From assembly GCA_964244115.1 (NCBI GenBank), contig CAXTHM010000109.1:1-7638 (forward strand): a DNA stretch of 7,638 nucleotides, given 5' to 3'. Each line of letters starts with the position of its first letter. Position 1 is the stretch's first letter. The DNA comes from CADCWK01 sp964244115. GTDB taxonomy: Bacteria; Chloroflexota; Chloroflexia; Thermomicrobiales; UBA6265. A program made the translations under genes and the position numbers. Below are positions 1 through 5,959 of the stretch, one piece after another. Under the pieces are notes generated by a model. It had not been told where the DNA came from. It made no database searches and saw only the letters and a list, made by a program, of their open reading frames with translations.

Positions 1-1
1 C

Positions 2-247
2 CAGGCATCAGGTACGGTCAAGTGGTACGACCCGGACAAGGGCTTCGGCTTCGCGTCCCAGGACGGCAGCAACGACGATGTCTTCGTGCATCACTCCGCG
101 CTCTCCGGGGACATCCCGGCCGAGGGTGACCGCATCGAGTTCCGCGTCAACGCCGGCCAGAAGGGTGCCCGCGCCGAGCAGGTCACCATCTCCGAGCGCA
201 GCGGCAACCCGCCGCGCCAGCGCCGGGACAACTTCGGCTCCTACTAG
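2..247 (+). CDS. Cold-shock protein (CspA family), 5' end outside window
   Basis: Single cold-shock domain, a small five-stranded OB-fold that binds single-stranded RNA/DNA in the cytoplasm and acts as an RNA chaperone. The visible 81 codons open with QASGTVKWYDPDKGFGFAS, containing RNP1 (KGFGFA), followed by RNP2 (VFVHHSAL); both carry the aromatic residues that stack on nucleobases. KWY replaces the more usual KWF, a conservative change. The barrel continues through the GDRIEFRV and ARAEQVTI strands and ends in a short basic, polar tail (PPRQRRDNFGSY) that goes beyond the minimal domain. In family members GTVKW lies a few residues after Met, so only a handful of N-terminal codons should be missing to the left. 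The gene stands alone: a strong terminator starts 64 bases after the stop. Family assignment is secure; which paralogue, and whether it is cold-induced, cannot be told. Confidence 0.95.
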   Translation, partial: QASGTVKWYDPDKGFGFASQDGSNDDVFVHHSALSGDIPAEGDRIEFRVNAGQKGARAEQVTISERSGNPPRQRRDNFGSY

Positions 248-311
248 TCTCGACCCCTACCCGGTTGCCAGGAGGCTCCTCCCTCACGGGTGATGGCTCT
301 CGCACCGAATC

Positions 312-356
312 CCGGACGGCCCCCGACGATGACGTCGGGGGCCGTCCGGCTTTTTT
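312..356 (+). terminator. Intrinsic terminator of the cold-shock gene
   Basis: A perfect 17-bp stem (312-328 pairing with 333-349) closes on a four-base ATGA loop. After one C comes a run of six T (351-356). The stem is very GC-rich and is followed directly by the U-tract, which is the classic Rho-independent layout. It separates the cold-shock gene from the oxidoreductase gene at 501. Confidence 0.95.
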
Positions 357-379
357 GGGTCCAGTTCGTCCCTTGCCGA

Positions 380-408
380 TTGCCCGGAGCCCGACGCCCG
401 GCGATACT
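380..408 (+). promoter_or_regulatory. Candidate sigma-70-type promoter for the oxidoreductase gene
   Basis: TTGCCC (380-385) and GATACT (403-408) are separated by exactly 17 bases. They match the TTGACA and TATAAT consensus at 4 of 6 positions each. The site lies just downstream of the terminator and would start transcription near 415, leaving a leader of about 85 bases before the ATG at 501. Position and spacing are right, but in such GC-rich DNA this is only a candidate. Confidence 0.4.
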
Positions 409-500
409 TGGGTGGTCGTCTGTCTCTCGGGGATGTCGCACAGCCCCCAGGCGCGGTCTTTCAGCGGCGGCCATCCCGCCGCACCAAGGAGCCAGGTCTC

Positions 501-1529
501 ATGCGTTTGGCCATCGCGGGTCTCGGCGGCTGGGGTCGGAACTGGGCGACGCTCATCCAGACGACCGACGAGGATCAGATCGTCGACGTCATCGACCCGT
601 CAGCGGCATCCCGGGAGTGGGCCACCGCCAACCTCGGACTGGCTGTCGGGCACGTCCACAGCGAGCTCGAGGCGGGCCTGGCGGCCAGCGACGCCGAGGG
701 CGTCCTGGTCCTGACGCCGCCCGACACCCATCGGGCTGGGGCCGAAGCGGCGATGGCCGCCGGCAAGCACGTCGTGATCGAGAAGCCGGTCTCGACGAAC
801 ATCGCCGACGCCCGCGCCGTGATCGCCGCAGCCGAGCGATCGGGCCTGGTCGCGATGATCAGCCAGAACTACCGGTACAGCCGCCCCGCCCGCCGGATCC
901 GCGAGCGGATCCTCGGCGGCGAGATCGGCGACGTGCTCTCCGTCCGCAACGCCTACCGGCGCAATTTCCGGATCCACCTCGCGCCGGGCGACTTCCGCTG
1001 GAAGATGCCGGACCCGCTCCTGTTCGACATGAGCATCCACCACTTCGACCTGCTTCGGGCGATGACTGGCCAGGAGCCGATACGCGTCGATGCCCGGACG
1101 TGGGACGTCGGCGATATCGAGTTCGTCGAGCCAGCCTCCGCGGTCGCGCTGATGACCCTCGCCAACGGCGGCGCCTACTCCTATGACGGCGACTGGGCCA
1201 CCCACGACGAACCGCTCCCCTGGCCGGGGACGTGGAACATCGTCGGCTCCAGGGGGCAGATCGAGTGGGACGGCGAGGGCCGCGACGGCGAGGCGTTCTC
1301 CCTGACCGTCCGTTCCTGGGACGGCACGACCACGACCACGGAGTACCGGCCGGACGGCATCGATTCCCGGCTGGGGAGTCTGGCCGAGTTTCGGAAGGCG
1401 ATCGCCAACGGGACCGAGCCGGAGACCTCCGCCCGAGACAATCTCAACAGCCTCGCGACCGTGCTGACCTCGGTGGCGTCCAGCCAGCGCCGGGAACCGG
1501 TCGAGGTTGCCGAGATCCTCGGAGCCTGA
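501..1529 (+). CDS. Gfo/Idh/MocA family NAD(P)-dependent oxidoreductase
   Basis: Predicted cytoplasmic dehydrogenase of 342 residues, the usual family length. It probably oxidises or reduces a sugar, inositol or related polyol; the substrate cannot be read from the sequence. The N-terminal Rossmann fold shows the dinucleotide-binding loop GLGGWG (7-12), TPPDTH (72-77) and the family hallmark EKP (94-96), whose Lys95 is a catalytic residue in characterised members. The C-terminal alpha/beta domain begins near residue 125 and carries DMSIHHFD (176-183), giving the conserved D-x3-H-x2-D pattern with His180 as the likely catalytic base. I chose the ATG at 501 because AAGGAG (486-491) sits nine bases upstream and the Rossmann strand MRLAIAGLG begins immediately. 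The frame stays open to an ATG at 408, but those residues look like translated leader. No signal peptide. It is monocistronic by appearance: 136 bases separate it from the next gene. Confidence 0.9.
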   Translation: MRLAIAGLGGWGRNWATLIQTTDEDQIVDVIDPSAASREWATANLGLAVGHVHSELEAGLAASDAEGVLVLTPPDTHRAGAEAAMAAGKHVVIEKPVSTNIADARAVIAAAERSGLVAMISQNYRYSRPARRIRERILGGEIGDVLSVRNAYRRNFRIHLAPGDFRWKMPDPLLFDMSIHHFDLLRAMTGQEPIRVDARTWDVGDIEFVEPASAVALMTLANGGAYSYDGDWATHDEPLPWPGTWNIVGSRGQIEWDGEGRDGEAFSLTVRSWDGTTTTTEYRPDGIDSRLGSLAEFRKAIANGTEPETSARDNLNSLATVLTSVASSQRREPVEVAEILGA

Positions 1530-1624
1530 CGTACTGTCCCGGGCGTCGCTTTATCGATCTACCTGTGAAGCAAACGGGGTTCGATGGGCGGTGCTGCTCT
1601 CCTCATGGCGTCCCGTCCGAACGC

Positions 1625-1642
1625 TCGGGTCGTCTCACCCGA
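1625..1642 (+). promoter_or_regulatory. Small hairpin in the leader of the DinB-like gene
   Basis: TCGGGT (1625-1630) and ACCCGA (1637-1642) form a perfect 6-bp stem with a 6-base loop, 14 bases before the ribosome-binding site of the gene at 1666. There is no T-run, so it is not a terminator. It may be chance in GC-rich sequence. I found no convincing promoter in the rest of this 136-base gap. Confidence 0.2.
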
Positions 1643-1665
1643 TCACCTAACCGACAGGAGCCACC

Positions 1666-2139
1666 ATGACGCCGGACGAGCGCGCGGAGCTGATCGCCAT
1701 GTACGTCGCCGGGCCGGACGTCATCCGCCAGACGCTGGCCGGGATCACGGCCGAGGAGTGGGACGCGACCGAGGCGCCGGGCGAGTGGAGCCCGCGTCAG
1801 GTGGTCCATCACCTCGCCGACAGCGAGACGACCTCGGCCATCCGCGTTCGCCGGATCCTCGTCGAGGACGACCCGCTGATCCAGAACTACGACCAGGACG
1901 CATTCGCCCGCCTGCTCCACTACGACCGCGACCCGGCCGTCTCACTGGCGCTGTTCGCCGCCGTCCGGGCCAGCACCGCCGAGATCCTGCACCGGATGTC
2001 GGACGCCGACTGGCTCCGGCCCGGCACGCACAGCGAGGCCGGCCCCTACTCCGCCGAGGACTGGCTGCGCAGCTACGGCGTCCACGCCCAGGACCATGCC
2101 GACCAGATCGGCCGAGCCCGGGCGGCGGCGCGGGGCTGA
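1666..2139 (+). CDS. DinB/YfiT-superfamily metal-binding four-helix protein
   Basis: A 157-residue protein with the layout of DinB_2/YfiT-like proteins: soluble four-helix bundles that hold a divalent metal through three histidines. Some relatives are metal-dependent hydrolases or thiol transferases; many have no known role. The signature is the segment GEWSPRQVVHHLADSE (39-54), giving one metal histidine (His49 or His48). YGVHAQDHADQI (137-148) near the C-terminus supplies His140 and His144. Length is normal and no signal peptide is seen. The start is firm: AGGAG at 1656-1660 lies five bases before the ATG. Despite the family name it has no relation to the DNA polymerase IV gene dinB, so its place before recX is not by itself evidence of a DNA-repair role. 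The 27-base gap to recX allows co-transcription. Biochemical function unknown. Confidence 0.85.
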   Translation: MTPDERAELIAMYVAGPDVIRQTLAGITAEEWDATEAPGEWSPRQVVHHLADSETTSAIRVRRILVEDDPLIQNYDQDAFARLLHYDRDPAVSLALFAAVRASTAEILHRMSDADWLRPGTHSEAGPYSAEDWLRSYGVHAQDHADQIGRARAAARG

Positions 2140-2154
2140 TCCGGCGGCGACGAC

Positions 2155-2166
2155 TACACTTCAGCC
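2155..2166 (+). promoter_or_regulatory. -10-like hexamer placed for a leaderless recX transcript
   Basis: TACACT (2155-2160) fits the TAnnnT core of a -10 element. The base seven positions beyond it is the A of the recX ATG at 2167, so transcription could begin on the start codon. No Shine-Dalgarno sequence is visible in the 27 bases before the ATG, which fits a leaderless message. No good -35 hexamer is present 16-18 bases upstream, so translation coupled to the preceding gene remains possible. Confidence 0.35.
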
Positions 2167-2994
2167 ATGAGCGATCAGGGTGGTGGTAGCCGGTTCGGAC
2201 AGTCAGGGCGATCCGGTTCGTTCGGGCAACGTGGGCGGAGCGGCGCCGGGCAGGGCCGCTCATCCTGGCAGTCCCGCCGGCCCCGCGCCGCGGACAACCC
2301 GGACGAGGACGAGACCCAGACGGTCATCCGCGGCGGGACCATCACGAAGATCACCGCCCAGGTCCGCGACCCGAAGCGGTCGAGCGTCTTCCTCGACGGG
2401 GAGTTCGCCTTCGGGATCTCGACCGACCGCGTCCTTGAACGCGGCCTCGTCCCGAAGGATGTCCTGACGGCGGAACGCGTCGCCGAACTGATCGCGCTCG
2501 ACACGACCGACCGCGCGATCGCCTCCGGGATGGACCTGCTCTCCTACCGGCCCCGCTCGACGCAGGAGATCCGGGACCGGCTGGCCCGCAAGGGCTTCCA
2601 GGAGCCAGCCGTCGACGCGGCCGTCGACCGCCTGTCCGGCTGGGGGTACCTCAACGATGGCGACTTCGCCCGGCGCTGGGTCGAGAATCGGACCGAGCAC
2701 CGGCCCCGCGGCACCCGCCTCCTGGCTCAGGAACTTCGCCACAAAGGGATCGACCGTGACCTGATCGGTGAGACGCTCGACGAGGCCGACATCGACGAGT
2801 TGGCCGCGGCGCTCCAGGCCGGAGAGCGGAAAGCGCAGTCCTACGCCAGGCTGGAGCCAGCGATCGCGAAGCGTCGCCTGAGCGGGTTCCTCGCCCGCCG
2901 CGGGTTCAACGGCGGCGTCGTCCGCCAGGCGACGGAGCAGTTGCTTGGCGACCGACTGGAAGACGACGAGGCGTTCGAGCCGGAGGACGAGTAG
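2167..2994 (+). CDS. recX: RecX-family RecA modulator with Gly/Arg-rich N-terminal extension
   Basis: RecX binds RecA filaments and limits RecA activity in recombination and the SOS response. The protein has 275 residues, long for the family (often 150-270). The RecX core runs from about residue 57 to 262. It opens with GGTITKITAQVRDPKRSSVF and then shows helical-repeat blocks such as MDLLSYRPRSTQEIRDRLARKG (starting at 122), with repeat-like echoes at LLAQELRHKG (185-194) and RLSGFLARRGF (237-247). Residues 1-50 are a low-complexity extension rich in G, R, S and Q with a nonapeptide repeat (FGQSGRSGS at 10-18, FGQRGRSGA at 19-27), followed by an acidic patch (DNPDEDE). The C-terminus is also acidic (EDDEAFEPEDE). 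The ATG at 2167 is the only usable in-frame start before codon 122, since no GTG or TTG lies in the extension. The gene follows the DinB-like gene by 27 bases. No recA lies in the window, although recA is a frequent neighbour of recX. Confidence 0.88.
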   Translation: MSDQGGGSRFGQSGRSGSFGQRGRSGAGQGRSSWQSRRPRAADNPDEDETQTVIRGGTITKITAQVRDPKRSSVFLDGEFAFGISTDRVLERGLVPKDVLTAERVAELIALDTTDRAIASGMDLLSYRPRSTQEIRDRLARKGFQEPAVDAAVDRLSGWGYLNDGDFARRWVENRTEHRPRGTRLLAQELRHKGIDRDLIGETLDEADIDELAAALQAGERKAQSYARLEPAIAKRRLSGFLARRGFNGGVVRQATEQLLGDRLEDDEAFEPEDE

Positions 2995-3041
2995 CCGTTT
3001 CGTTCCGCAGGGGCGCAGCTCTCGCTTCGCTGGCAAGCCCG

Positions 3042-3079
3042 GCCGCCGCAGCGGCCATCGCATCGAAGGGCGATAACGG
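3042..3079. repeat. 38-bp direct repeat, copy 1
   Basis: Identical over 38 bases to 3263-3300, starting GCCGCCGCAGCGGCC and ending GGGCGATAACGG. Inside it lie two inverted repeats: GCCGC/GCGGC around CGCA, and ATCGC/GCGAT around an 8-base spacer, so single strands could fold. In this copy the first arm is one base pair longer (GGCCGC/GCGGCC, 3041-3046 with 3051-3056). It begins 47 bases after the recX stop. Confidence 0.9.
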
Positions 3080-3124
3080 AGTTGGCTACGCGAGTGCTCA
3101 CGGCAAACGTGATCAGTCGCGAGC

Positions 3125-3148
3125 AGACCCCTCCCCAGACCCCTCCCC
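3125..3148. repeat. Tandem pair of C-rich 12-mers
   Basis: AGACCCCTCCCC occurs twice head to tail (3125-3136 and 3137-3148). The second unit continues as GGCTCG. The resulting 18-mer (3137-3154) recurs at 5967-5984 with one mismatch. This marks a dispersed intergenic repeat family in this genome. Confidence 0.8.
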
Positions 3149-3218
3149 GGCTCGGCTCGTCGTCCCTCCTCACCGCCCGGAGAGGGGCTTCATGCTGGTC
3201 GGCTTCGCCTTCCTGATG

Positions 3219-3233
3219 ACGGCGCGGCGCCGT
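3219..3233. repeat. 15-bp palindrome with a central G
   Basis: ACGGCGC (3219-3225) and GCGCCGT (3227-3233) are perfect inverted arms around a single G. It sits just before a GTAGGG cassette. With only three T following it is unlikely to be a terminator. It could be a protein-binding site or just a structural part of the repeat cluster. Confidence 0.55.
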
Positions 3234-3262
3234 TTGTAGGGCCAACCCTCGTGGTCGTCCTC

Positions 3263-3300
3263 GCCGCCGCAGCGGCCATCGCATCGAAGGGCGATAACGG
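3263..3300. repeat. 38-bp direct repeat, copy 2
   Basis: Perfect 38-base copy of 3042-3079 in the same orientation. The flanking bases differ on both sides (G versus C before, A versus C after), which fixes the repeat borders. The 183 bases between the copies are non-coding and hold the tandem 12-mers and the 15-bp palindrome. Confidence 0.9.
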
Positions 3301-3392
3301 CGCTGCAACATCGGCATTTGTATCGAACGAACGCGCCGGTCACGGGCGGAGCCTGACGGCGTGGACAGGGCAAGCCACTTCCCGACATTGTC

Positions 3393-3418
3393 CGTAACCC
3401 GCGATAGACATCGTTACG
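3393..3418. promoter_or_regulatory. Operator-like inverted repeat CGTAAC-N14-GTTACG
   Basis: CGTAAC (3393-3398) and GTTACG (3413-3418) are perfect 6-bp inverted arms 14 bases apart in the A/T-richer patch. A further CCGTAAC lies at 3566-3572, just inside the small ORF that starts at 3559. The layout could be the binding site of a dimeric regulator, possibly one formerly encoded here. This is speculative. Confidence 0.25.
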
Positions 3419-3558
3419 CAACATGTGCGGAGCATGATGTGAGAGCAATGATTCCGGCGCCGGGGCGCATGGAACCGATCGACCTGCCGCGTCGTCCTGA
3501 TCTGGACCGGGAAACGACGCCGAGTGGTCGGCGTAGCCCGTTGCAGAAAGGGCGCACG

Positions 3559-3807
3559 ATGTTTCCCGTAACCACCACGAGCCGACCATCGCCCTCATCG
3601 ATCGCCGTCGCCGGCCGGATCCTCGTCCTGCTGCCGCGGGTCGGCTCGCATCTGGGCCGGGTTGCTGCCGCCGAACTGGTCGGACACGCCCCGATGGGGG
3701 TGCAGTCGCGGGTCCGCCGCTGTCAGTCGGATCGGTCCGACGCCGGATCGGTCAGTCCCGCCTCGACCCTGCTGAACCAGGACGGGAACGACTCACTGCC
3801 GTCGTAG
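3559..3807 (+). pseudogene. Small ORF, possible 5' remnant of a MarR-type regulator
   Basis: An 82-codon frame starts with ATG six bases after AAAGGG (3547-3552), a credible ribosome-binding site. Residues 15-50 form an amphipathic helical stretch (IAVAGRILVLLPRVGSHLGR, then VAAAELVGHAPMGVQSRVRR). It resembles the first helices of MarR-family regulators, where a hydrophobic helix is followed by a motif like QFRVLRxL. Here that motif reads QSRVRRCQ, and each of the three odd residues (S, R, Q) is one base change away from F, L and L. After this point (about 3720) the frame runs antisense into the end of the kinase gene and no winged-helix domain follows. What I see is an ORF with a good start and a plausible beginning; the MarR link and the decay are inference. 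It could equally be a chance ORF or a small unrelated protein. Confidence 0.25.
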
Positions 3808-4331
3808 GCGACCGCCCACTCGCCGGGCCGGGGCGGCTCGAAACGACCCTGGACCATCGCGAACGTCTCCGCATCGACGGATGGACGTGTCGGATGCCGA
3901 TCGTTCGCCCGCTGCCGGGCGAGATTGGCCGCGATCGGCGTCGTCACCTCGATGACCAGCACCCGCTGCCCGAACGCCGCCGCGACCCGACGCAGCTTCT
4001 CCCGCTGCACCCAGCGGAAGTTGACCCCGTCGTAGACCACCCGGCGCCCACCGGCCAACTCCGCCCGGACCAGCGTCTCGGCCTGACGATAGGCCGCTAA
4101 CCAGAGTCGATCCGGGACCGGCCCCGGCGGCAATACCTCCCGCCCCTCGACCAGCCGATCCACCTCGATCAGCGTCGCGCCGAGCGCCGTCGCCAGCGAT
4201 CGGGCCAGCGTTGACTTCCCAGCGAACGGCAGTCCCGACAGCGCGATCACCGCCGGCCAGTGCTGGTCGACGCTGTCATCAGGCTGCACGGCCGACGACA
4301 ACGCCGAGTGGTCATACACGGGCTCATCCAT
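3723..4331 (-). CDS. P-loop kinase-like ATPase (AAA_33/zeta-toxin-like fold)
   Basis: A 202-residue soluble protein of the small P-loop kinase group that phosphorylates metabolites, nucleotides or polynucleotides. The Walker A motif is GLPFAGKST (33-41), preceded by a hydrophobic strand (VIALS). IEVDRL (55-60) puts Asp58 where the phosphate acceptor is usually bound or activated, and RRVVYDGVNF (96-105) is the Walker B-like strand with Asp101. The lid is arginine-rich (NLARQRANDRHPTRPS, 136-151), followed by the FEPP segment (164-167) common in this group. The ATG at 4329-4331 is taken as the start. A GTG 14 codons in is possible, but neither has a strong ribosome-binding site. It is transcribed away from the peptidase gene, and its 3' end overlaps a small antisense ORF. 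The substrate is not recognisable, and no antitoxin-like partner is adjacent, so a toxin role is not supported. Confidence 0.8.
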   Translation of the reverse strand: MDEPVYDHSALSSAVQPDDSVDQHWPAVIALSGLPFAGKSTLARSLATALGATLIEVDRLVEGREVLPPGPVPDRLWLAAYRQAETLVRAELAGGRRVVYDGVNFRWVQREKLRRVAAAFGQRVLVIEVTTPIAANLARQRANDRHPTRPSVDAETFAMVQGRFEPPRPGEWAVAYDGSESFPSWFSRVEAGLTDPASDRSD

Positions 4332-4360
4332 GATGCAGGCGCGACCTCACGGCGGGGCTC

Positions 4361-4408
4361 TTCAGCGGCACGGCGAAGTACGGTACCATCGTCGGCGTTA
4401 TCGACCAA
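4361..4408. promoter_or_regulatory. Candidate divergent overlapping promoters
   Basis: Rightward, TTCAGC (4361-4366) and TACCAT (4384-4389) are 17 bases apart and would give the peptidase gene a leader of about 73 bases. Leftward, TTGGTC (complement of 4403-4408) and TACCGT (complement of 4380-4385) are also 17 bases apart and point at the kinase gene. The two -10 hexamers overlap in the palindrome GGTACC (4382-4387), so the two promoters could not be occupied at the same time. Matches to consensus are modest (3-4 of 6). Confidence 0.3.
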
Positions 4409-4468
4409 CCGCCACCGCCGTCCGGAGCCGCCTGCCGGGTTCGGGCGACGGCACGAGGGAGTACCGAC

Positions 4469-5959
4469 GTGGCCGACAAGACCGCAGCCAAGGACCAGGC
4501 AGCCGACGCCGCCAGCGACAAGGCGCAGGAGCCCCGCCGCCAGCTGACCGACCGCGAGCCGGTCACGACATCGCACTCGATCCGGATCGGCCGTAACACG
4601 CTCGAGTATGACGTCACCTTCGGCGCCCTGCCGATCAAGGACCAGTTTGGCGAGGTCGAGGCCCACATCTACTTCACGGCCTACATCGCCAGGACGCAGA
4701 AGGGCGAGGCCGCCCGGCCGCTGACCTTCACCTACAACGGCGGGCCCGGTTCCTCGTCAGCCTGGCTGCACCTCGGCGGCCTCTCGCCCAGGCGCGTCGA
4801 CCTGACCGACGACGGCGACACCAAGGCTCCGCCCCACACCCTGGTCGACAACACCGAGACCTGGCTCCAGTTCACCGACATGGTCTTCATCGACCCGGTC
4901 GGCACCGGCTTCAGTCAGGGTGCGACGCCGGAGCTCGACAAGAAGTTCTGGGGCGTCGAGGGCGATCTCCAGTCCGTCGCCGAGGTCATCCGCCTCTACC
5001 TCGGCCGTTACGGCCGCTGGACCTCGCCGATCTTCCTCGCCGGGGAGAGCTATGGCACGTTCCGCTCGGCCGGGCTGGCCTCGCTGCTGTTCGACCGCGG
5101 CATCGCGCTGAACGGCATCGTGCTGATCAGCACCGTCCTGACCATGGAGGCATCGCGCTTCGGGGCTACCAACGACCTGCCCTACGCGACGTTCTTCCCG
5201 ACCTACGCCGCCGCGGCCTGGTATCACGGGAAGCTGGCGAAGGACCTCCAGGGCAAATCGCTGGAGGCCTACGTCACCGAGGTCGAGGACTGGGTCGACT
5301 CGGTCTACATGCCGGCCCTGCACAAGGGCGACCTGCTCTCCGGCAAGGAGCGCGAGCAGCTCATCAGCCAGATCGCCCGCTACTCCGGGCTGACCGAGGA
5401 GTACGTCGAGCAGGCCAACCTGCGGATCAACATCCACCGCTTCACCAAGGAGCTGCTCCGGGACCGCAAGCAGACGATCGGCCGGATCGACGCCCGCTTC
5501 ACCGCCCGCGACCTGTCCCATGTCACCGAGACGCCGGAGTTCGACCCGAGCGTGACCTACCCCGGCCCGGTCTACACCAGCACCTACAACGCCTACATCC
5601 GGGACCAGCTCGGCTGGGAGACGGACATCGAGTTCGTGATGATGTCCGGCGAGGTGAACAAGCACTGGGACTGGGGGTCCGCGGCGGCGGGCTACCCGGA
5701 CACGAGCGAGCGGCTCCGCTCGGCGATGCACAAGTACCGCCACCTCAAGGTGCAGGTCCAGCAGGGCTACTACGACTTCGCGACCCCGCACTACGCGGCC
5801 GAATACACGTTCCGGCACATGGGGATCGCGCCCGAGTTCCAGGACAACGTCGAGTGGGCCTACTACGAGGCCGGCCACATGATGTACATCGACCGCAAGT
5901 GCCGCGAGAAGCAGTACGCCGACACGCTGGCCTTCTACAAGCGGGCGCTGCAGAAGTAG
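4469..5959 (+). CDS. Serine carboxypeptidase-like protein, peptidase family S10, no signal peptide
   Basis: S10 enzymes are alpha/beta-hydrolase serine peptidases that remove C-terminal residues, usually at acid pH. All expected elements are present in 496 residues. These are the oxyanion-hole loop NGGPGSSS (90-97), IDPVGTGFS (141-149), the nucleophile elbow GESYGT (192-197, Ser194), an Asp at GYYDFATP (Asp436) and the histidine in YEAGHMMY (His470). The start is GTG at 4469 with GAGGGAG seven bases upstream. The N-terminus (MADKTAAKDQAADAASDKAQ) is charged and alanine-rich, with no hydrophobic core. The same frame read back to 4379 offers neither another start codon nor a hydrophobic stretch. 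Export by the Sec or Tat route is therefore not supported, which is odd for this family. Only one cysteine is present (Cys478), so the structural disulfides of secreted homologues are absent. It is divergent from the kinase gene and convergent with the flavoprotein gene. Confidence 0.93.
   Translation: MADKTAAKDQAADAASDKAQEPRRQLTDREPVTTSHSIRIGRNTLEYDVTFGALPIKDQFGEVEAHIYFTAYIARTQKGEAARPLTFTYNGGPGSSSAWLHLGGLSPRRVDLTDDGDTKAPPHTLVDNTETWLQFTDMVFIDPVGTGFSQGATPELDKKFWGVEGDLQSVAEVIRLYLGRYGRWTSPIFLAGESYGTFRSAGLASLLFDRGIALNGIVLISTVLTMEASRFGATNDLPYATFFPTYAAAAWYHGKLAKDLQGKSLEAYVTEVEDWVDSVYMPALHKGDLLSGKEREQLISQIARYSGLTEEYVEQANLRINIHRFTKELLRDRKQTIGRIDARFTARDLSHVTETPEFDPSVTYPGPVYTSTYNAYIRDQLGWETDIEFVMMSGEVNKHWDWGSAAAGYPDTSERLRSAMHKYRHLKVQVQQGYYDFATPHYAAEYTFRHMGIAPEFQDNVEWAYYEAGHMMYIDRKCREKQYADTLAFYKRALQK

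Larger units (their letters stand above)
2995..3722. other. Gene-poor repeat region between recX and the kinase gene
   Basis: About 730 bases without a convincing complete gene. It holds two copies of a 38-bp direct repeat, a tandem pair of C-rich 12-mers, a 15-bp G/C palindrome, a GTAGGG cassette (3236-3241 onward), a 6-bp inverted repeat (3393-3398 with 3413-3418) and a small ORF at 3559. Open frames on the minus strand run across the repeats, but the two repeat copies are read in different frames because the 221-base period is not a multiple of three. That argues against coding. From about 3305 to 3430 the DNA is noticeably richer in A/T than its surroundings. Confidence 0.75.

Noticed and set aside
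270..293. A perfect AGGAGG sequence (270-275) in the cold-shock 3' UTR
   Set aside because: It lies in a small GGAGG/CCTCC hairpin, the nearest start (GTG at 290) is 14 bases away, and the frame it opens is not supported as a gene.
408..500. N-terminal extension of the oxidoreductase to the ATG at 408
   Set aside because: The Rossmann strand begins at codon 1 of the 501 start, which has AAGGAG nine bases upstream. The 408 ATG overlaps the candidate -10 element and has no ribosome-binding site.
290..1186. A 298-codon frame starting before the terminator and crossing the oxidoreductase gene
   Set aside because: It runs through the 17-bp terminator hairpin, is arginine- and proline-rich, and covers the well-supported Gfo/Idh/MocA gene in another frame.
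1666..2994. DNA-repair operon of dinB (polymerase IV) and recX
   Set aside because: The upstream gene belongs to the DinB/YfiT four-helix metal-binding superfamily, not the Y-family polymerase. Only recX has a repair-related role.
2260..3063. A 267-codon frame antisense to recX
   Set aside because: No domain is recognisable, and it extends through the recX stop into the repeat region. RecX on the plus strand explains the sequence.
3042..3300. Integron attC site or CRISPR array
   Set aside because: Only two repeat copies with a 183-base spacer, no cas genes, and the GTTATCG-like core does not match the attC GTTRRRY consensus; no integrase is present.
3723..4331. Zeta-type toxin of a toxin-antitoxin pair
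   Set aside because: The P-loop fold is similar, but there is no small antitoxin gene next to it in the same direction. General small-molecule kinases share these motifs.
4757..5878. A 373-codon frame antisense to the S10 peptidase
   Set aside because: Low-complexity, compositionally driven translation with no motifs; the plus-strand gene shows all S10 catalytic elements over the same bases.
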